Assembly (NCBI GenBank): GCA_049325095.1
Contig: JBMOPO010000032.1
Coordinates: forward strand, 1-64,000
Direction: 5' to 3'
DNA from: JAGPUQ01 sp049325095
GTDB lineage: Bacteria; Pseudomonadota; Gammaproteobacteria; Pseudomonadales; Porticoccaceae
DNA length: 64,000 nt
Position numbers and translations under genes: made by a program. Below, piece by piece: positions 24,409 to 32,647 of this stretch (position 1 is the first letter of the stretch; every line of letters begins with the position of its first letter). A model generated the notes under the pieces. The model saw only the letters and a program-made list of their open reading frames with translations. It made no database searches and had not been told where the DNA came from.

Positions 24409-25584
24409 TCAGGGGTTGGGTCGGGCGGTCGCGCGGGCCTCCAGGGCCGCGACCGCGGGCAGGGTCTTGCCCTCCACGTACTCGAGGAAAGCGCCGCCGC
24501 CGGTGGATACATAGGAGATCTGTCCGCCGACACCGAACAGCTCGATGGCCGCCAGGGTGTCGCCCCCGCCGGCGATGGAAAAGCCCGGATTGGCGGCGAT
24601 GGCCCGCGCCACGGCTTCCGTGCCCGCCCGGAACTGCGGCTGCTCGAACACGCCCACCGGGCCGTTCCAGAGCAGGGTGCGCGCCTTGCCGATGCGCTCG
24701 GCGAACAGCGCCGCGGTGCGCGGGCCGATGTCCAGGATCAGGTCGTCGGCGGCCACTTCCCCGACCGCCTTGGTCTCGGCGGCGGCGCCGGCATCGAGGG
24801 ACTTGGCGGTGACCACGTCCTCGGGCAGCGGGATCTCGCAGCGGTCGCTGAGCCGGGCGGCCACCGGCACCAGCTCGGGCTCGTGCAGGGATCGGCCGAT
24901 GGGCCGGCCGGCGGCGGCCAGGAAGGTATTGGCGATACCGCCGCCGACGATCAGCTGGTCGACCCTGGCGACCAGGGACTCCAGCACCTCGAGCTTGGTC
25001 GACACCTTGGCGCCGCCGACCACCGCGAGCATGGGCCGCTCGGGACGGGCCAGCGCCCGGCCCAGGGCCTCCAGCTCGGCGGCGAGCAGCGGGCCGGCGC
25101 AGGCCTGGGGCGCAAAGCGGATCACCCCGGCGGTAGAGGCCTCGGCGCGGTGTGCGGTGCCGAAGGCGTCCATCACGAACAGGTCGCACAGCGCCGCATA
25201 GGCCCGGGCGAGGTCGTCATGGTTCTGCTTCTCACCTAGGTTGAAGCGCACGTTCTCCAGCAACACCACTTCACCGGGGGCGACCTTCACCCCGGTGCGC
25301 CAGTCGCTCACCAGGGGTACCGGCCGGCCGAGCAGCGCCGCCAGCGCCGCGGCCACCGGTGCCAGGGACAGCGCCGGATCGGGCACGCCCTCCTTTGGAC
25401 GGCCGAGGTGGGACATCAGGATCAGCGCGGCATTGGCGTCCAGCGCGCGCTGGAGGGTGGGCAGCGCGGCGCGCAGGCGCAGGTCGGAGGTCACCCGGCC
25501 GTCCTTGACGGGCACGTTGAAATCCTCGCGGATCAACACCCGCCGGCCGGCGAGCGGAAAGTCGCTCATCAGGGGAATCGTCAT
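24409..25584 (-). CDS. pgk: Phosphoglycerate kinase
   Basis: This 391-residue kinase transfers phosphate between 1,3-bisphosphoglycerate and ADP. Motifs are VLIREDFNVPVKDGRV, ILMSHLGRPKEG, LLENVRFNLGE, the hinge VVGGAKVSTKLEVLESL, LLWNGPVGVFE and the final GGGDTLAA with STGGGAFLEY. Length is normal. It sits between epd and fba. A 146-bp dispersed element fills most of the 195-bp gap upstream, which is unusual for this tight operon. Confidence 0.97.
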   Translation of the reverse strand: MTIPLMSDFPLAGRRVLIREDFNVPVKDGRVTSDLRLRAALPTLQRALDANAALILMSHLGRPKEGVPDPALSLAPVAAALAALLGRPVPLVSDWRTGVKVAPGEVVLLENVRFNLGEKQNHDDLARAYAALCDLFVMDAFGTAHRAEASTAGVIRFAPQACAGPLLAAELEALGRALARPERPMLAVVGGAKVSTKLEVLESLVARVDQLIVGGGIANTFLAAAGRPIGRSLHEPELVPVAARLSDRCEIPLPEDVVTAKSLDAGAAAETKAVGEVAADDLILDIGPRTAALFAERIGKARTLLWNGPVGVFEQPQFRAGTEAVARAIAANPGFSIAGGGDTLAAIELFGVGGQISYVSTGGGAFLEYVEGKTLPAVAALEARATARPNP

Positions 25585-25636
25585 GATCTGCTCTCCCAGC
25601 GCGGGGCCGGTCGCGCCCCGTCTCGATTCAGCCTAG

Positions 25637-25782
25637 GTGAAGCCATGCACGCCCTGTACATGGCTTCTGTCGCGAGTCCGGTACAGCCCGGACTCGCTCC
25701 CGCACCTCGAGCACTTGCGTGCTTGAGGTGCGACCGGCCATCCCTGGCCGGGCTGAGAGCTTGAAAAATTCACAAGCTCTCA
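25637..25782 (-). repeat. Structured dispersed element, copy A (epd to pgk)
   Basis: On the minus strand this 146-bp element starts with the TGA stop of epd and ends in CTTCAC. It holds five hairpins in order: GAGAGCTTG/CAAGCTCTC, CCGGCCA/TGGCCGG, a long arm CGCACCTCAAGCAC with GTGCTCGAGGTGCG, GTCCGG/CCGGAC, and AAGCCATGTAC with GTGCATGGCTT. Two relatives lie at 48168-48313 and 57757-57903. Confidence 0.85.
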
Positions 25783-26799
25783 GCGCAGCAGCGGACGCCA
25801 GTACCTCAGGATGTCGAGCATGCGGTTGGCGTAACCCCATTCGTTGTCGAACCACACCAGCACCTTGACCAGCCGCCGGCCGGCCACCCGGGTCTGGCTG
25901 GCGTCCACCACCCCGGAATGGGGATCGTGGTTGAAGTCACAGGAGGCCAGGGGCTCCTCCGTATAGCCCAGGATGCCTTCCAGGGCTCCACCAGCGGCGG
26001 CGTGCAGGATCCGGTTGACCTCGGCTTCGCCGGTATCCCGGCCGACCTGTATGGACAGGTCGATGGCCGAAACGTTCTGGGTCGGCACCCGCATCGCCTG
26101 GGCCGCGAAGCGGCCGGCCAGCTCCGGCAGCACCCGGTCGATGCCGCGGGCCAGCGCGGTGTCCACGGGGATGATCGACTGGATCGCCGCCCGGGTCTTG
26201 CGCAGATCCGTGTGGTGGTAGGAATCCAGCACCGGCTGATCGTTCATCGCCGAATGGATGGTGGTGATCACCCCGGCCTCGATGCCCAGCGCGCGGTGCA
26301 GCACCTCGATCACCGGCACCACGCAGTTGGTGGTGCAGGAGGCGGCGGAGACGATCCGGTGCTCGGCGCGCAACTGACTGTGGTTGATGCCCCACACCAG
26401 GGTGGCGTCGACATCGGGCTGCGCCGGCTGGGAGAACAGCACCCGGGAGGCGCCGGCCGCCAGGTGGCGCTCGGCGCCGGCGCGATCGGAAAAGGTGCCC
26501 GAGCATTCCAGCACCACATCGACCCGGTGGGCGGCCCAGGGCAGTCGCTCCACGGCCTGGATGCGGCTGACCGCGATCGGCCAGTCGCCGAGCCGCAGGG
26601 TATCCCCGCTCCCGCTCACCGGCGCCGGGAAGCGGCCGTGGGTGGAGTCGTAGCGGGTCAGATAGAGGATGGTGTCGAGGTCGGCGATCTCGTTGATCGC
26701 CACCACCCGCAGCTCGTCGAACAGCCGCCGCTCGAACAGGGCGCGCACCAGGCTGCGGCCGATGCGGCCATAGCCGTTGATGGCGAGCCGCAGCGGCAT
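25780..26799 (-). CDS. epd: Erythrose-4-phosphate/glyceraldehyde-3-phosphate dehydrogenase, Epd-like
   Basis: This 339-residue NAD-dependent dehydrogenase has NGYGRIGRS at 8-16 and the catalytic Cys in SAASCTTNCVVPVIEVL (C155). TIHSAMNDQPVLDSYH, SIIPVDTALARGIDR and FNHDPHSGVVD are closer to erythrose-4-phosphate dehydrogenase than to typical GapA. The operon tkt-epd-pgk-fba repeats the epd-pgk-fba order known from enterics. It might still serve as the main glyceraldehyde-3-phosphate dehydrogenase. Its ATG overlaps the tkt stop by one base. Its own TGA is the first base triplet of the dispersed element. Confidence 0.88.
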   Translation of the reverse strand: MPLRLAINGYGRIGRSLVRALFERRLFDELRVVAINEIADLDTILYLTRYDSTHGRFPAPVSGSGDTLRLGDWPIAVSRIQAVERLPWAAHRVDVVLECSGTFSDRAGAERHLAAGASRVLFSQPAQPDVDATLVWGINHSQLRAEHRIVSAASCTTNCVVPVIEVLHRALGIEAGVITTIHSAMNDQPVLDSYHHTDLRKTRAAIQSIIPVDTALARGIDRVLPELAGRFAAQAMRVPTQNVSAIDLSIQVGRDTGEAEVNRILHAAAGGALEGILGYTEEPLASCDFNHDPHSGVVDASQTRVAGRRLVKVLVWFDNEWGYANRMLDILRYWRPLLR

Positions 26800-28796
26800 C
26801 AGCCGAGCAACGCCTCGGCGGCGGCGGCGAGCTGTTCGGGGGTGAAGCCGAAATGGGCGAGCAGGGCCCCGGCCGGCGCCGAGGCGCCGAAGCCGGTCAT
26901 GCCCACCACGGCACCGTCGAGCCCGACGTATTTGCGCCAATGATCCGCCTGGGCCGCTTCCACCGCGAGGCGGGCGCGCACCGCGCGCGGCAGCACCGCC
27001 TCGCGCCAGGCCTCCGGCTGGGCGTCGAAGCGCTCGCAGCAGGGCATGGACACCAGCCGCACCCGGCGCCCCGCGGCGGCCAGCCGCTCGGCGGCGGCCA
27101 GGGCGATGGCCACCTCCGAGCCGGTGGCGATCAGGATCAGCTCCGGGGTCCCGGCGCAGTCGCGCAGCACATAGCCGCCGCGGGCGATGGCTTCCAGTTG
27201 GCCCGGGTCGCGCACCTGGTGGGGCAGGTTCTGGCGCGACAGGGCGAGCGCGGTGGGCCCGTCGCGGCGCTCGAGCGCCGCGCGCCAGGCGACCGCGGTC
27301 TCCACCGCGTCGCAGGGCCGCCAGGTCTCCAGGTTGGGGGTGGCGCGCAGCATGGCCAGGTGTTCGACCGGCTGGTGGGTGGGGCCGTCCTCGCCCAGGC
27401 CGATGGAATCGTGGGTCAGCACAAAGATGTGGCGCTGCTTCATCAATGCCGCCATGCGCAGCGCGTTGCGGCAGTAGTCCGCGAACACCAGGAAGGTGGC
27501 GCTGTAGTGGATGAAGCCGCCGTACAGGGCAATGCCGTTGCCGATCGCGGCCATGGCGAACTCGCGCACGCCGTAATGCAGGTAGTTGCCGCCGGGGGCG
27601 GCGGCGGTGAGCGCCCGGCTGCCCTTCCAGATGGTGTTGTTGGAGCCGGCGAGGTCGGCCGAACCGCCGATCAGTTCCGGCAGCAGCGGGCCGTAGGCAT
27701 CCAGGCAGTTCTGCGAGGCCTTGCGGGTGGCGATGCTGTCGCCGCACTCCTGACACTGGCGCAGGTAGGCCGCCGCCGTGGCCGCGAACTCCGCCGGCAG
27801 GTCGCCGCGCCAGCGCCGCTCCAGTTCGGCGGCGAGTTCGGGAAAGGCCTGCCGGTAGCGATCCAGCCGCTCCCGCCAGGCCGCCTCGGCGGCGGCGCCG
27901 CGCCCCCGGGCGTCCCAGGCGGCGCGGATCGGCGCCGGAATCTCGAACGGCGGCGCCGTCCAGCCCAGCGCCGCGCGGGCGGCGGCCACCTCGGCCTCGC
28001 CCAGGGGTGCGCCGTGGCATTCCTCCTTGCCCTGCTTGTTGGGCGCGCCGAAACCGATCACCGTGCGGCAGCAGATCAGCGCGGGGCGCGCGGTATCCGC
28101 CCGCGCCTGTTCGATGGCCGCCGCGACGGCGGCGGCGTCATGGCCGTCGACCGCCGCGATCACCTGCCAGCCGTAGGCGGCGAAGCGCCCCGGGGTGTCG
28201 TCGGTGAACCAGCCCGCCACCTCCCCGTCGATGGAGATGCCGTTGTCGTCGTAGAAGACGATCAGCTTGCCCAGCCCCAGGGTGCCGGCCAGCGAGCAGG
28301 CCTCGTGGGAGAGACCTTCCATCAGGCAGCCGTCGCCGGCGAACACATAGGTATGGTGGTCGATCAGCTGATGGCCGGGGCGGTTGAACCGGGCCGCCAG
28401 CGCGCGCTCGGCGATCGCCATACCCACGGCATTCGCCAGCCCCTGGCCGAGCGGGCCGGTGGTGGTCTCCACGCCCGGGGTCTCGCCGTATTCCGGGTGC
28501 CCGGGAGTCTGCGAATGGAGTTGGCGAAAGCGCTGCAATTCCGCCATCGGCAGGTCGTAGCCGGTCAAGTGGAGCAACGAATACAGCAGCATGGAGCCGT
28601 GGCCGTTGGAGAGCACGAAGCGATCGCGGTTGGGCCAGGCGGGATTGGCCGGGTTGTGGACCAGGTAGTGGTTCCACAGCACCTCGGCGATATCGGCCAT
28701 GCCCATGGGCGCACCCGGATGGCCGCTGTTGGCCCGCTGCACGGCATCCATGCTCAGCGCCCGGATGGCGTTGGCGAGATCGCGGGGCTCGGTCAT
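26799..28796 (-). CDS. tkt: Transketolase
   Basis: This 665-residue thiamine-diphosphate enzyme moves two-carbon units in the pentose phosphate or Calvin cycle. N-terminal motifs are DAVQRANSGHPGAPMGMAD, FVLSNGHGSMLLYSLLHLTG and the cofactor segment FAGDGCLMEGLSHEACSLAG. The middle has HDSIGLGEDGPTHQPVEHL. The ATG at 28796 (MTEPRDLANAIRALS) is chosen because similarity starts there. It is the first gene of the operon. The upstream region holds a 41-bp repeat rather than an obvious promoter. Confidence 0.97.
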   Translation of the reverse strand: MTEPRDLANAIRALSMDAVQRANSGHPGAPMGMADIAEVLWNHYLVHNPANPAWPNRDRFVLSNGHGSMLLYSLLHLTGYDLPMAELQRFRQLHSQTPGHPEYGETPGVETTTGPLGQGLANAVGMAIAERALAARFNRPGHQLIDHHTYVFAGDGCLMEGLSHEACSLAGTLGLGKLIVFYDDNGISIDGEVAGWFTDDTPGRFAAYGWQVIAAVDGHDAAAVAAAIEQARADTARPALICCRTVIGFGAPNKQGKEECHGAPLGEAEVAAARAALGWTAPPFEIPAPIRAAWDARGRGAAAEAAWRERLDRYRQAFPELAAELERRWRGDLPAEFAATAAAYLRQCQECGDSIATRKASQNCLDAYGPLLPELIGGSADLAGSNNTIWKGSRALTAAAPGGNYLHYGVREFAMAAIGNGIALYGGFIHYSATFLVFADYCRNALRMAALMKQRHIFVLTHDSIGLGEDGPTHQPVEHLAMLRATPNLETWRPCDAVETAVAWRAALERRDGPTALALSRQNLPHQVRDPGQLEAIARGGYVLRDCAGTPELILIATGSEVAIALAAAERLAAAGRRVRLVSMPCCERFDAQPEAWREAVLPRAVRARLAVEAAQADHWRKYVGLDGAVVGMTGFGASAPAGALLAHFGFTPEQLAAAAEALLG

Positions 28797-28829
28797 CGGA
28801 CCCTCGGGCAGGGCGGAAAGGGGCGCTAT

Positions 28830-28870
28830 TCTCCCGTACTGCACCCGGGGCGTAAAGGAACGGACCGGCC
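28830..28870. repeat. 41-bp direct repeat, copy 1
   Basis: It begins TCTCCCGTACTGCACCC and ends GGAACGGACCGGCC. A second copy with one base difference lies at 30218-30258 in the same orientation. The two bracket the IPTL-like gene. Confidence 0.85.
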
Positions 28871-29022
28871 CGCGCTGCACACGCAATCCAGTCTTCGCAA
28901 AAGTCCTGCGATTGCGGTCGTTTCCCAACACCACCTACCGGATACGGCCCTCTGCGGAGAGGCGCCGCCGGCGTGATCGCCTTCGCAGGCTTCAACCCCC
29001 CGCGGGCCTTCGAAGCACTTGA

Positions 29023-29050
29023 TTGACGCCCCTCGTCCACCGGTTATATG
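29023..29050 (+). promoter_or_regulatory. Candidate promoter of the IPTL-like gene
   Basis: TTGACG at 29023-29028 and TATATG at 29045-29050 are separated by 16 bp. The gene starts about 100 bp downstream, leaving room for a leader of unknown function. Confidence 0.45.
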
Positions 29051-29152
29051 CTCGCGCAGGGAAGCGCAAGGAACCCCGTCACATTCTTTTGATTCCACCC
29101 CACACCACACCGCTGGCTTGCCTGCGGGTATCTCTCAAGGAGCACGAAATCA

Positions 29153-30031
29153 ATGAAGAAAATCGCTTTTGCCGCGGCAGCGGCAGTGGCCTTTGCCTTG
29201 TCCGCCAGCACCCAGGCCGGTCCGGTGGTCATCGGCGGTGATGACCTGAACGATCATGGCTCTTGGGATGGAAGCGCCAACCTTGAGGGATGGCTTTACA
29301 TCCAGAACGCCCTGGCCAGCCTGATCCCCCAGGTCACCTTGAGCGGCAACGACGGCACCATCGTGGTGCTGGGCTCGGACCCCTCCAGCATCCCGACAGT
29401 GACCAGCGACGATGGCTGTACCGCCGCCTATTTCCCGGCGCAGGCCCTGGTGCCACCGCGTACGGTCAACTGTATCGAGGGTGACGTAGCGATCGCGGCC
29501 TACCTGTCCGGCGTTGCCGGCGGCACCAACCGACCGGCGGTGATTGTCTATCCCGGCAACGGCACCAGCAATGACGTCGACGCTGCGGAAGAGGCGGCCT
29601 GGGCCGCCGGCGCGACCACGATCGCCAACTATGTGGCCGCCGGTGGCGGCCTGCTGGCGCATGAAGGCGACTTTACCTGGCTGACTGCGCTGCTGCCGGG
29701 AATCGTCGTGACACCCTCCTGCGTAGCAGACCCGGGCGCCACGCTTACAACCGCGGGCAGCACGGCCTTTCCCACGCTCACCGACGCCGACATCAACGCC
29801 GGACCCTGCCATGCGAGTTTCAGCGGCGATTTCGGCGGCCTCCAGGTGCTGGCAAACGACGGCAGCGTTCCTCCCCTGCCCTTTATCCTGGGGGGCGGCA
29901 GCGGCACCACTTTCGAAGGGGCGCCAATGAGCATCCCGGCGCTGAATCCCTGGATGCTTGCCCTGCTCGCAGCCTTGCTCGGGCTCATGGCGCTGCATGG
30001 GCTGGGTCGCCGGCGCCCCGATTCCAACTGA
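29153..30031 (+). CDS. Secreted protein with IPTL-CTERM-like sorting tail
   Basis: The 292-residue product has a signal peptide (MKKIAFAAAAAVAFALSAS, cut near 22) and a body low in lysine. Cysteines in DDGCTAAYF, RTVNCIEG, TPSCVAD and GPCHASF could pair. The C-terminus has IPAL at 261-264, a hydrophobic helix at 267-284 and a GRRRPDSN tail. That is the layout of IPTL-CTERM or PEP-CTERM exosortase substrates, with Ala replacing Thr. The body contains GGGLLAHEGDFTWL, reminiscent of a glutamine amidotransferase-like fold, but I do not recognise the family. It is flanked by 41-bp direct repeats and followed by a strong hairpin, so it behaves as a stand-alone module. Confidence 0.7.
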   Translation: MKKIAFAAAAAVAFALSASTQAGPVVIGGDDLNDHGSWDGSANLEGWLYIQNALASLIPQVTLSGNDGTIVVLGSDPSSIPTVTSDDGCTAAYFPAQALVPPRTVNCIEGDVAIAAYLSGVAGGTNRPAVIVYPGNGTSNDVDAAEEAAWAAGATTIANYVAAGGGLLAHEGDFTWLTALLPGIVVTPSCVADPGATLTTAGSTAFPTLTDADINAGPCHASFSGDFGGLQVLANDGSVPPLPFILGGGSGTTFEGAPMSIPALNPWMLALLAALLGLMALHGLGRRRPDSN

Positions 30032-30041
30032 AGCAGGAGCC

Positions 30042-30066
30042 GCGCGCCTCCCTCGGGGAGGCGCGC
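30042..30066 (+). terminator. Hairpin after the IPTL-like gene
   Basis: An 11-bp perfect stem, GCGCGCCTCCC with GGGAGGCGCGC, has a TCG loop and lies 11 bp after the stop codon. There is no T-run afterwards, so it may stabilise the 3' end rather than act as a classical terminator. Confidence 0.6.
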
Positions 30067-30217
30067 AGTCATCCCGGCAAGTCTTCTCAGTCAATACCAG
30101 AAACGCGCCTGCCACCCGAAATCAGGCTCGCAATCCCCACCGCCGGCCAGCGGTGAGTCTCCGGCCGCCGAATTTATGCGCTTGCCGGTTCGGGTAATCG
30201 ATCGTCCGGCCCAATGC

Positions 30218-30258
30218 TCTCCCGTACTGCACCCGGGGCGTAAGGGAACGGACCGGCC
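30218..30258. repeat. 41-bp direct repeat, copy 2
   Basis: It is identical to the copy at 28830-28870 except for one A to G change. It lies just upstream of the palindromic operator of the SAM-cycle operon. Confidence 0.85.
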
Positions 30259-30267
30259 GGCCGCAGA

Positions 30268-30289
30268 TGCATCGAAATATTTTGATGCA
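30268..30289. promoter_or_regulatory. 22-bp palindromic operator of the SahR-like regulator
   Basis: The arms TGCATCGAAAT and ATTTTGATGCA are inverted repeats with one mismatched pair. It lies about 28 bp before the start of the ArsR-type regulator. A palindrome of this type is expected for ArsR dimers. Autoregulation of the whole SAM-cycle operon is inferred. Confidence 0.65.
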
Positions 30290-30317
30290 CAGGTTCGGCT
30301 GCGGTAGAGTGGCGGCC

Positions 30318-31355
30318 ATGACTGCGCCCGACCGCCACCCGCACTGCGCGGAAGCCGCCGCGGAACCGGCCGCGCTGGCCGCCATCATCGCCCTGTGCAA
30401 GGCGCTGGGCGACCCGCTGCGCGCGCAGATCCTGCGCGTGCTGGCCGGCGACACCTACAGTGTGGCCGAGCTGTGCCACATCTTCGGCGTCCGCCAGCCG
30501 GCCCTCAGCCACCATCTCAAGATCCTCGCCGGCTGCGGCCTGGTTGCCCCGCGCCGGGAGGGCACCTTCGTGTTCTATCGCCGCGCGGCGCGGCTCGCCG
30601 ACCGGCTCGACCCGGTCCGCACCCAGCTCTGCCGGAATCTGGACGAGTGCCCGCTGGAGCCGGCGCTGGCGCGGCGGTTGGCGGAAGTCGAGCAGGCGCG
30701 GGCCGAGCGCTCGCTGGCGTTTTTCCGCCGCCATGCGACCGCCTTCCGCGAGCACCAGGACCTGATCGCGAGTTACCCGCAGTACGGCGCCACCCTGGTC
30801 GAGTTGCTGGATCGGGTGCGCCGGCCGGCGGATCGCATCGCCATCGAGATCGGGCCGGGCGAGGGCGAGCTGCTGGGCGAGCTGGCGCCGCGCTTCGCGC
30901 GGGTGGTGGCGCTCGACAATTCGCCGGCGATGCTGGCCCGCGCGCGGGAGTTCGCGGCGTCGCACCGGCTCGTCAATGTCGATTGCGTGCTCGGCGATAC
31001 CGCCACCGGCACCCGCGAGGGGTTCCGCGCGCCGCTGATCACGCTCAACATGGTCCTCCACCACAACGCCTCGCCGGCGCGCATGCTGCGCGATCTGGCG
31101 GCCATGCTCGAACCCGGCGGCTCGCTGCTGGTCACCGAGCTGTGCGCCCACCACCAGGACTGGGCGCGCACCGCCTGCGGCGATCTGTGGCTGGGTTTCG
31201 AGCCCGAACTGCTCGACGAATGGGCGGCGGCCGCCGGCCTCGCCGCCGGCGAGGGGCAGTTCCTGGCGCTGCGCAACGGTTTCCGGATCCAGGTCCGGCA
31301 ATTCATCCGCCCCGCCGCCGGGCGCGGCGGATCCCCGCTATCCCTTCAGCACTGA
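30318..31355 (+). CDS. sahR: SahR-like ArsR regulator fused to a SAM-methyltransferase domain
   Basis: The 345-residue protein has an N-terminal ArsR winged helix (about 20-95; helix-turn-helix TYSVAELCHIFGVRQPALSHHLKIL). A methyltransferase-fold domain follows with motif I AIEIGPGEGELLGELA at 175-190 and acidic D200 in VVALDNSPAM. ArsR-methyltransferase fusions beside metK and ahcY belong to the SahR group, which senses S-adenosylhomocysteine and controls methionine-cycle genes. The ATG at 30318 is chosen because the 22-bp palindrome would otherwise lie inside the coding region. It starts the operon metK-ahcY-metF-rsmE. The methyltransferase part probably binds ligand rather than methylates; that is inference. 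Confidence 0.85.
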   Translation: MTAPDRHPHCAEAAAEPAALAAIIALCKALGDPLRAQILRVLAGDTYSVAELCHIFGVRQPALSHHLKILAGCGLVAPRREGTFVFYRRAARLADRLDPVRTQLCRNLDECPLEPALARRLAEVEQARAERSLAFFRRHATAFREHQDLIASYPQYGATLVELLDRVRRPADRIAIEIGPGEGELLGELAPRFARVVALDNSPAMLARAREFAASHRLVNVDCVLGDTATGTREGFRAPLITLNMVLHHNASPARMLRDLAAMLEPGGSLLVTELCAHHQDWARTACGDLWLGFEPELLDEWAAAAGLAAGEGQFLALRNGFRIQVRQFIRPAAGRGGSPLSLQH

Positions 31356-31369
31356 GGATGCCAGCCACC

Positions 31370-32593
31370 ATGAGCCAGTATTCCACCTTCACTTCGGAGT
31401 CGGTGTCCGAGGGCCATCCCGACAAACTGGCCGACCAGATCTCCGACGCCATCCTCGACGCGGCGCTGGCGCAGGACAGATACTCGCGGGTCGCCTGTGA
31501 AACCCTGGTGAAGACCGGGGTCGCCATCATCGCCGGGGAGATCACCACGGCCGCGGTGATCGATTACGAGAAGCTCGTCCGCGACGTCATCATCGGGGTC
31601 GGTTACGACTCGTCCAGCGTGTATTTCGACGGCGCGACCTGCGGCGTGCTCAACCTGATCGGGGCGCAGTCCCCGGACATCGCCCAGGGCGTCGACCGCG
31701 CCCGGCCCGAGGACCAGGGCGCGGGCGATCAGGGGTTGATGTTCGGCTACGCCACCAACGAGACCGACGCCCTGATGCCCGCCCCTATCCTCTATTCCCA
31801 TCGCCTGGTGGAACGCCAGGCCGAGGCGCGCAAATCGGGCCTGCTGCCCTGGCTGCGGCCGGACGCCAAATCCCAGGTCACCTTCCGCTACGAGAACGGC
31901 AAGCCGGTGGCGGCCGATGCCATCGTACTCTCCACCCAGCATGCGCCGGACGTCTCCGACCGCGACATCCACGACGGCGTGATGGAGCTGATCATCCACC
32001 AGGTGATTCCCCGCGAGTGGCTGCACCGGGACACCCGGATTCACATCAACCCCACCGGCCGGTTCGAGATCGGCGGCCCGATGGGCGACTGCGGGCTCAC
32101 CGGGCGCAAGATCATCGTCGATTCCTACGGCGGCATGGCGCGCCACGGCGGCGGGGCCTTCTCGGGCAAGGATCCCTCCAAGGTCGACCGCTCGGCCGCC
32201 TACGCCGGCCGCTACGTGGCCAAGAACATCGTCGCCGCCGGCCTCGCCGAGCGCTGCGAGATCCAGGTGTCCTACGCCATCGGCGTGGCCGAGCCGACCT
32301 CGATCGCGATCAACACCTTCGGCACCGGCAGGCTCCCCGAGGCGGACCTGGTGGCCCTGGTGCGCGAGATCTTCGACCTGCGCCCCTACGGCCTGATCCG
32401 GGAGCTCGATCTGCTGCATCCCATCTACCAGCCGACCGCGGCCTACGGCCACTTCGGCCGCACGCCGCAGGAGCGGGAGTACCGCTACGAGGTGCGCGAG
32501 AGCGGCCAGAAGGTCATCAGGACCCACCGCGCCACCACCTTCACCTGGGAGCGCACCGACCGGGTCGAGGCGCTGCTCGCCGGCGCGAAGTGA
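31370..32593 (+). CDS. metK: S-adenosylmethionine synthetase
   Basis: This 407-residue enzyme makes SAM from methionine and ATP. It starts YSTFTSESVSEGHPDKLADQ, has the hexapeptide-like region GAGDQGLMFGYATNET (117-132) and the phosphate loop GGGAFSGKDPSKVDRSAAY (260-278). It is about 20 residues longer than the E. coli enzyme, partly through a LLAGAK tail. ATG at 31358 in the same frame is an alternative start. It follows the regulator by 14 bp and would be repressed by it when S-adenosylhomocysteine is low. Confidence 0.96.
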   Translation: MSQYSTFTSESVSEGHPDKLADQISDAILDAALAQDRYSRVACETLVKTGVAIIAGEITTAAVIDYEKLVRDVIIGVGYDSSSVYFDGATCGVLNLIGAQSPDIAQGVDRARPEDQGAGDQGLMFGYATNETDALMPAPILYSHRLVERQAEARKSGLLPWLRPDAKSQVTFRYENGKPVAADAIVLSTQHAPDVSDRDIHDGVMELIIHQVIPREWLHRDTRIHINPTGRFEIGGPMGDCGLTGRKIIVDSYGGMARHGGGAFSGKDPSKVDRSAAYAGRYVAKNIVAAGLAERCEIQVSYAIGVAEPTSIAINTFGTGRLPEADLVALVREIFDLRPYGLIRELDLLHPIYQPTAAYGHFGRTPQEREYRYEVRESGQKVIRTHRATTFTWERTDRVEALLAGAK

Positions 32594-32647
32594 CCCGCCG
32601 ACCACTGCCGGCGCCATCGACGACCGCTTGACCACAGGAACCAGGCC

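Larger units (their letters stand above)
28797..29152. other. 356-bp intergenic region between divergent tkt and the IPTL-like gene
   Basis: This gap holds one copy of a 41-bp direct repeat (28830-28870) and a sigma-70-like promoter facing right (29023-29050). AAGGAG at 29137-29142 precedes the next start codon. Nothing recognisable as a small gene or riboswitch was found between 28871 and 29020. Confidence 0.6.
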
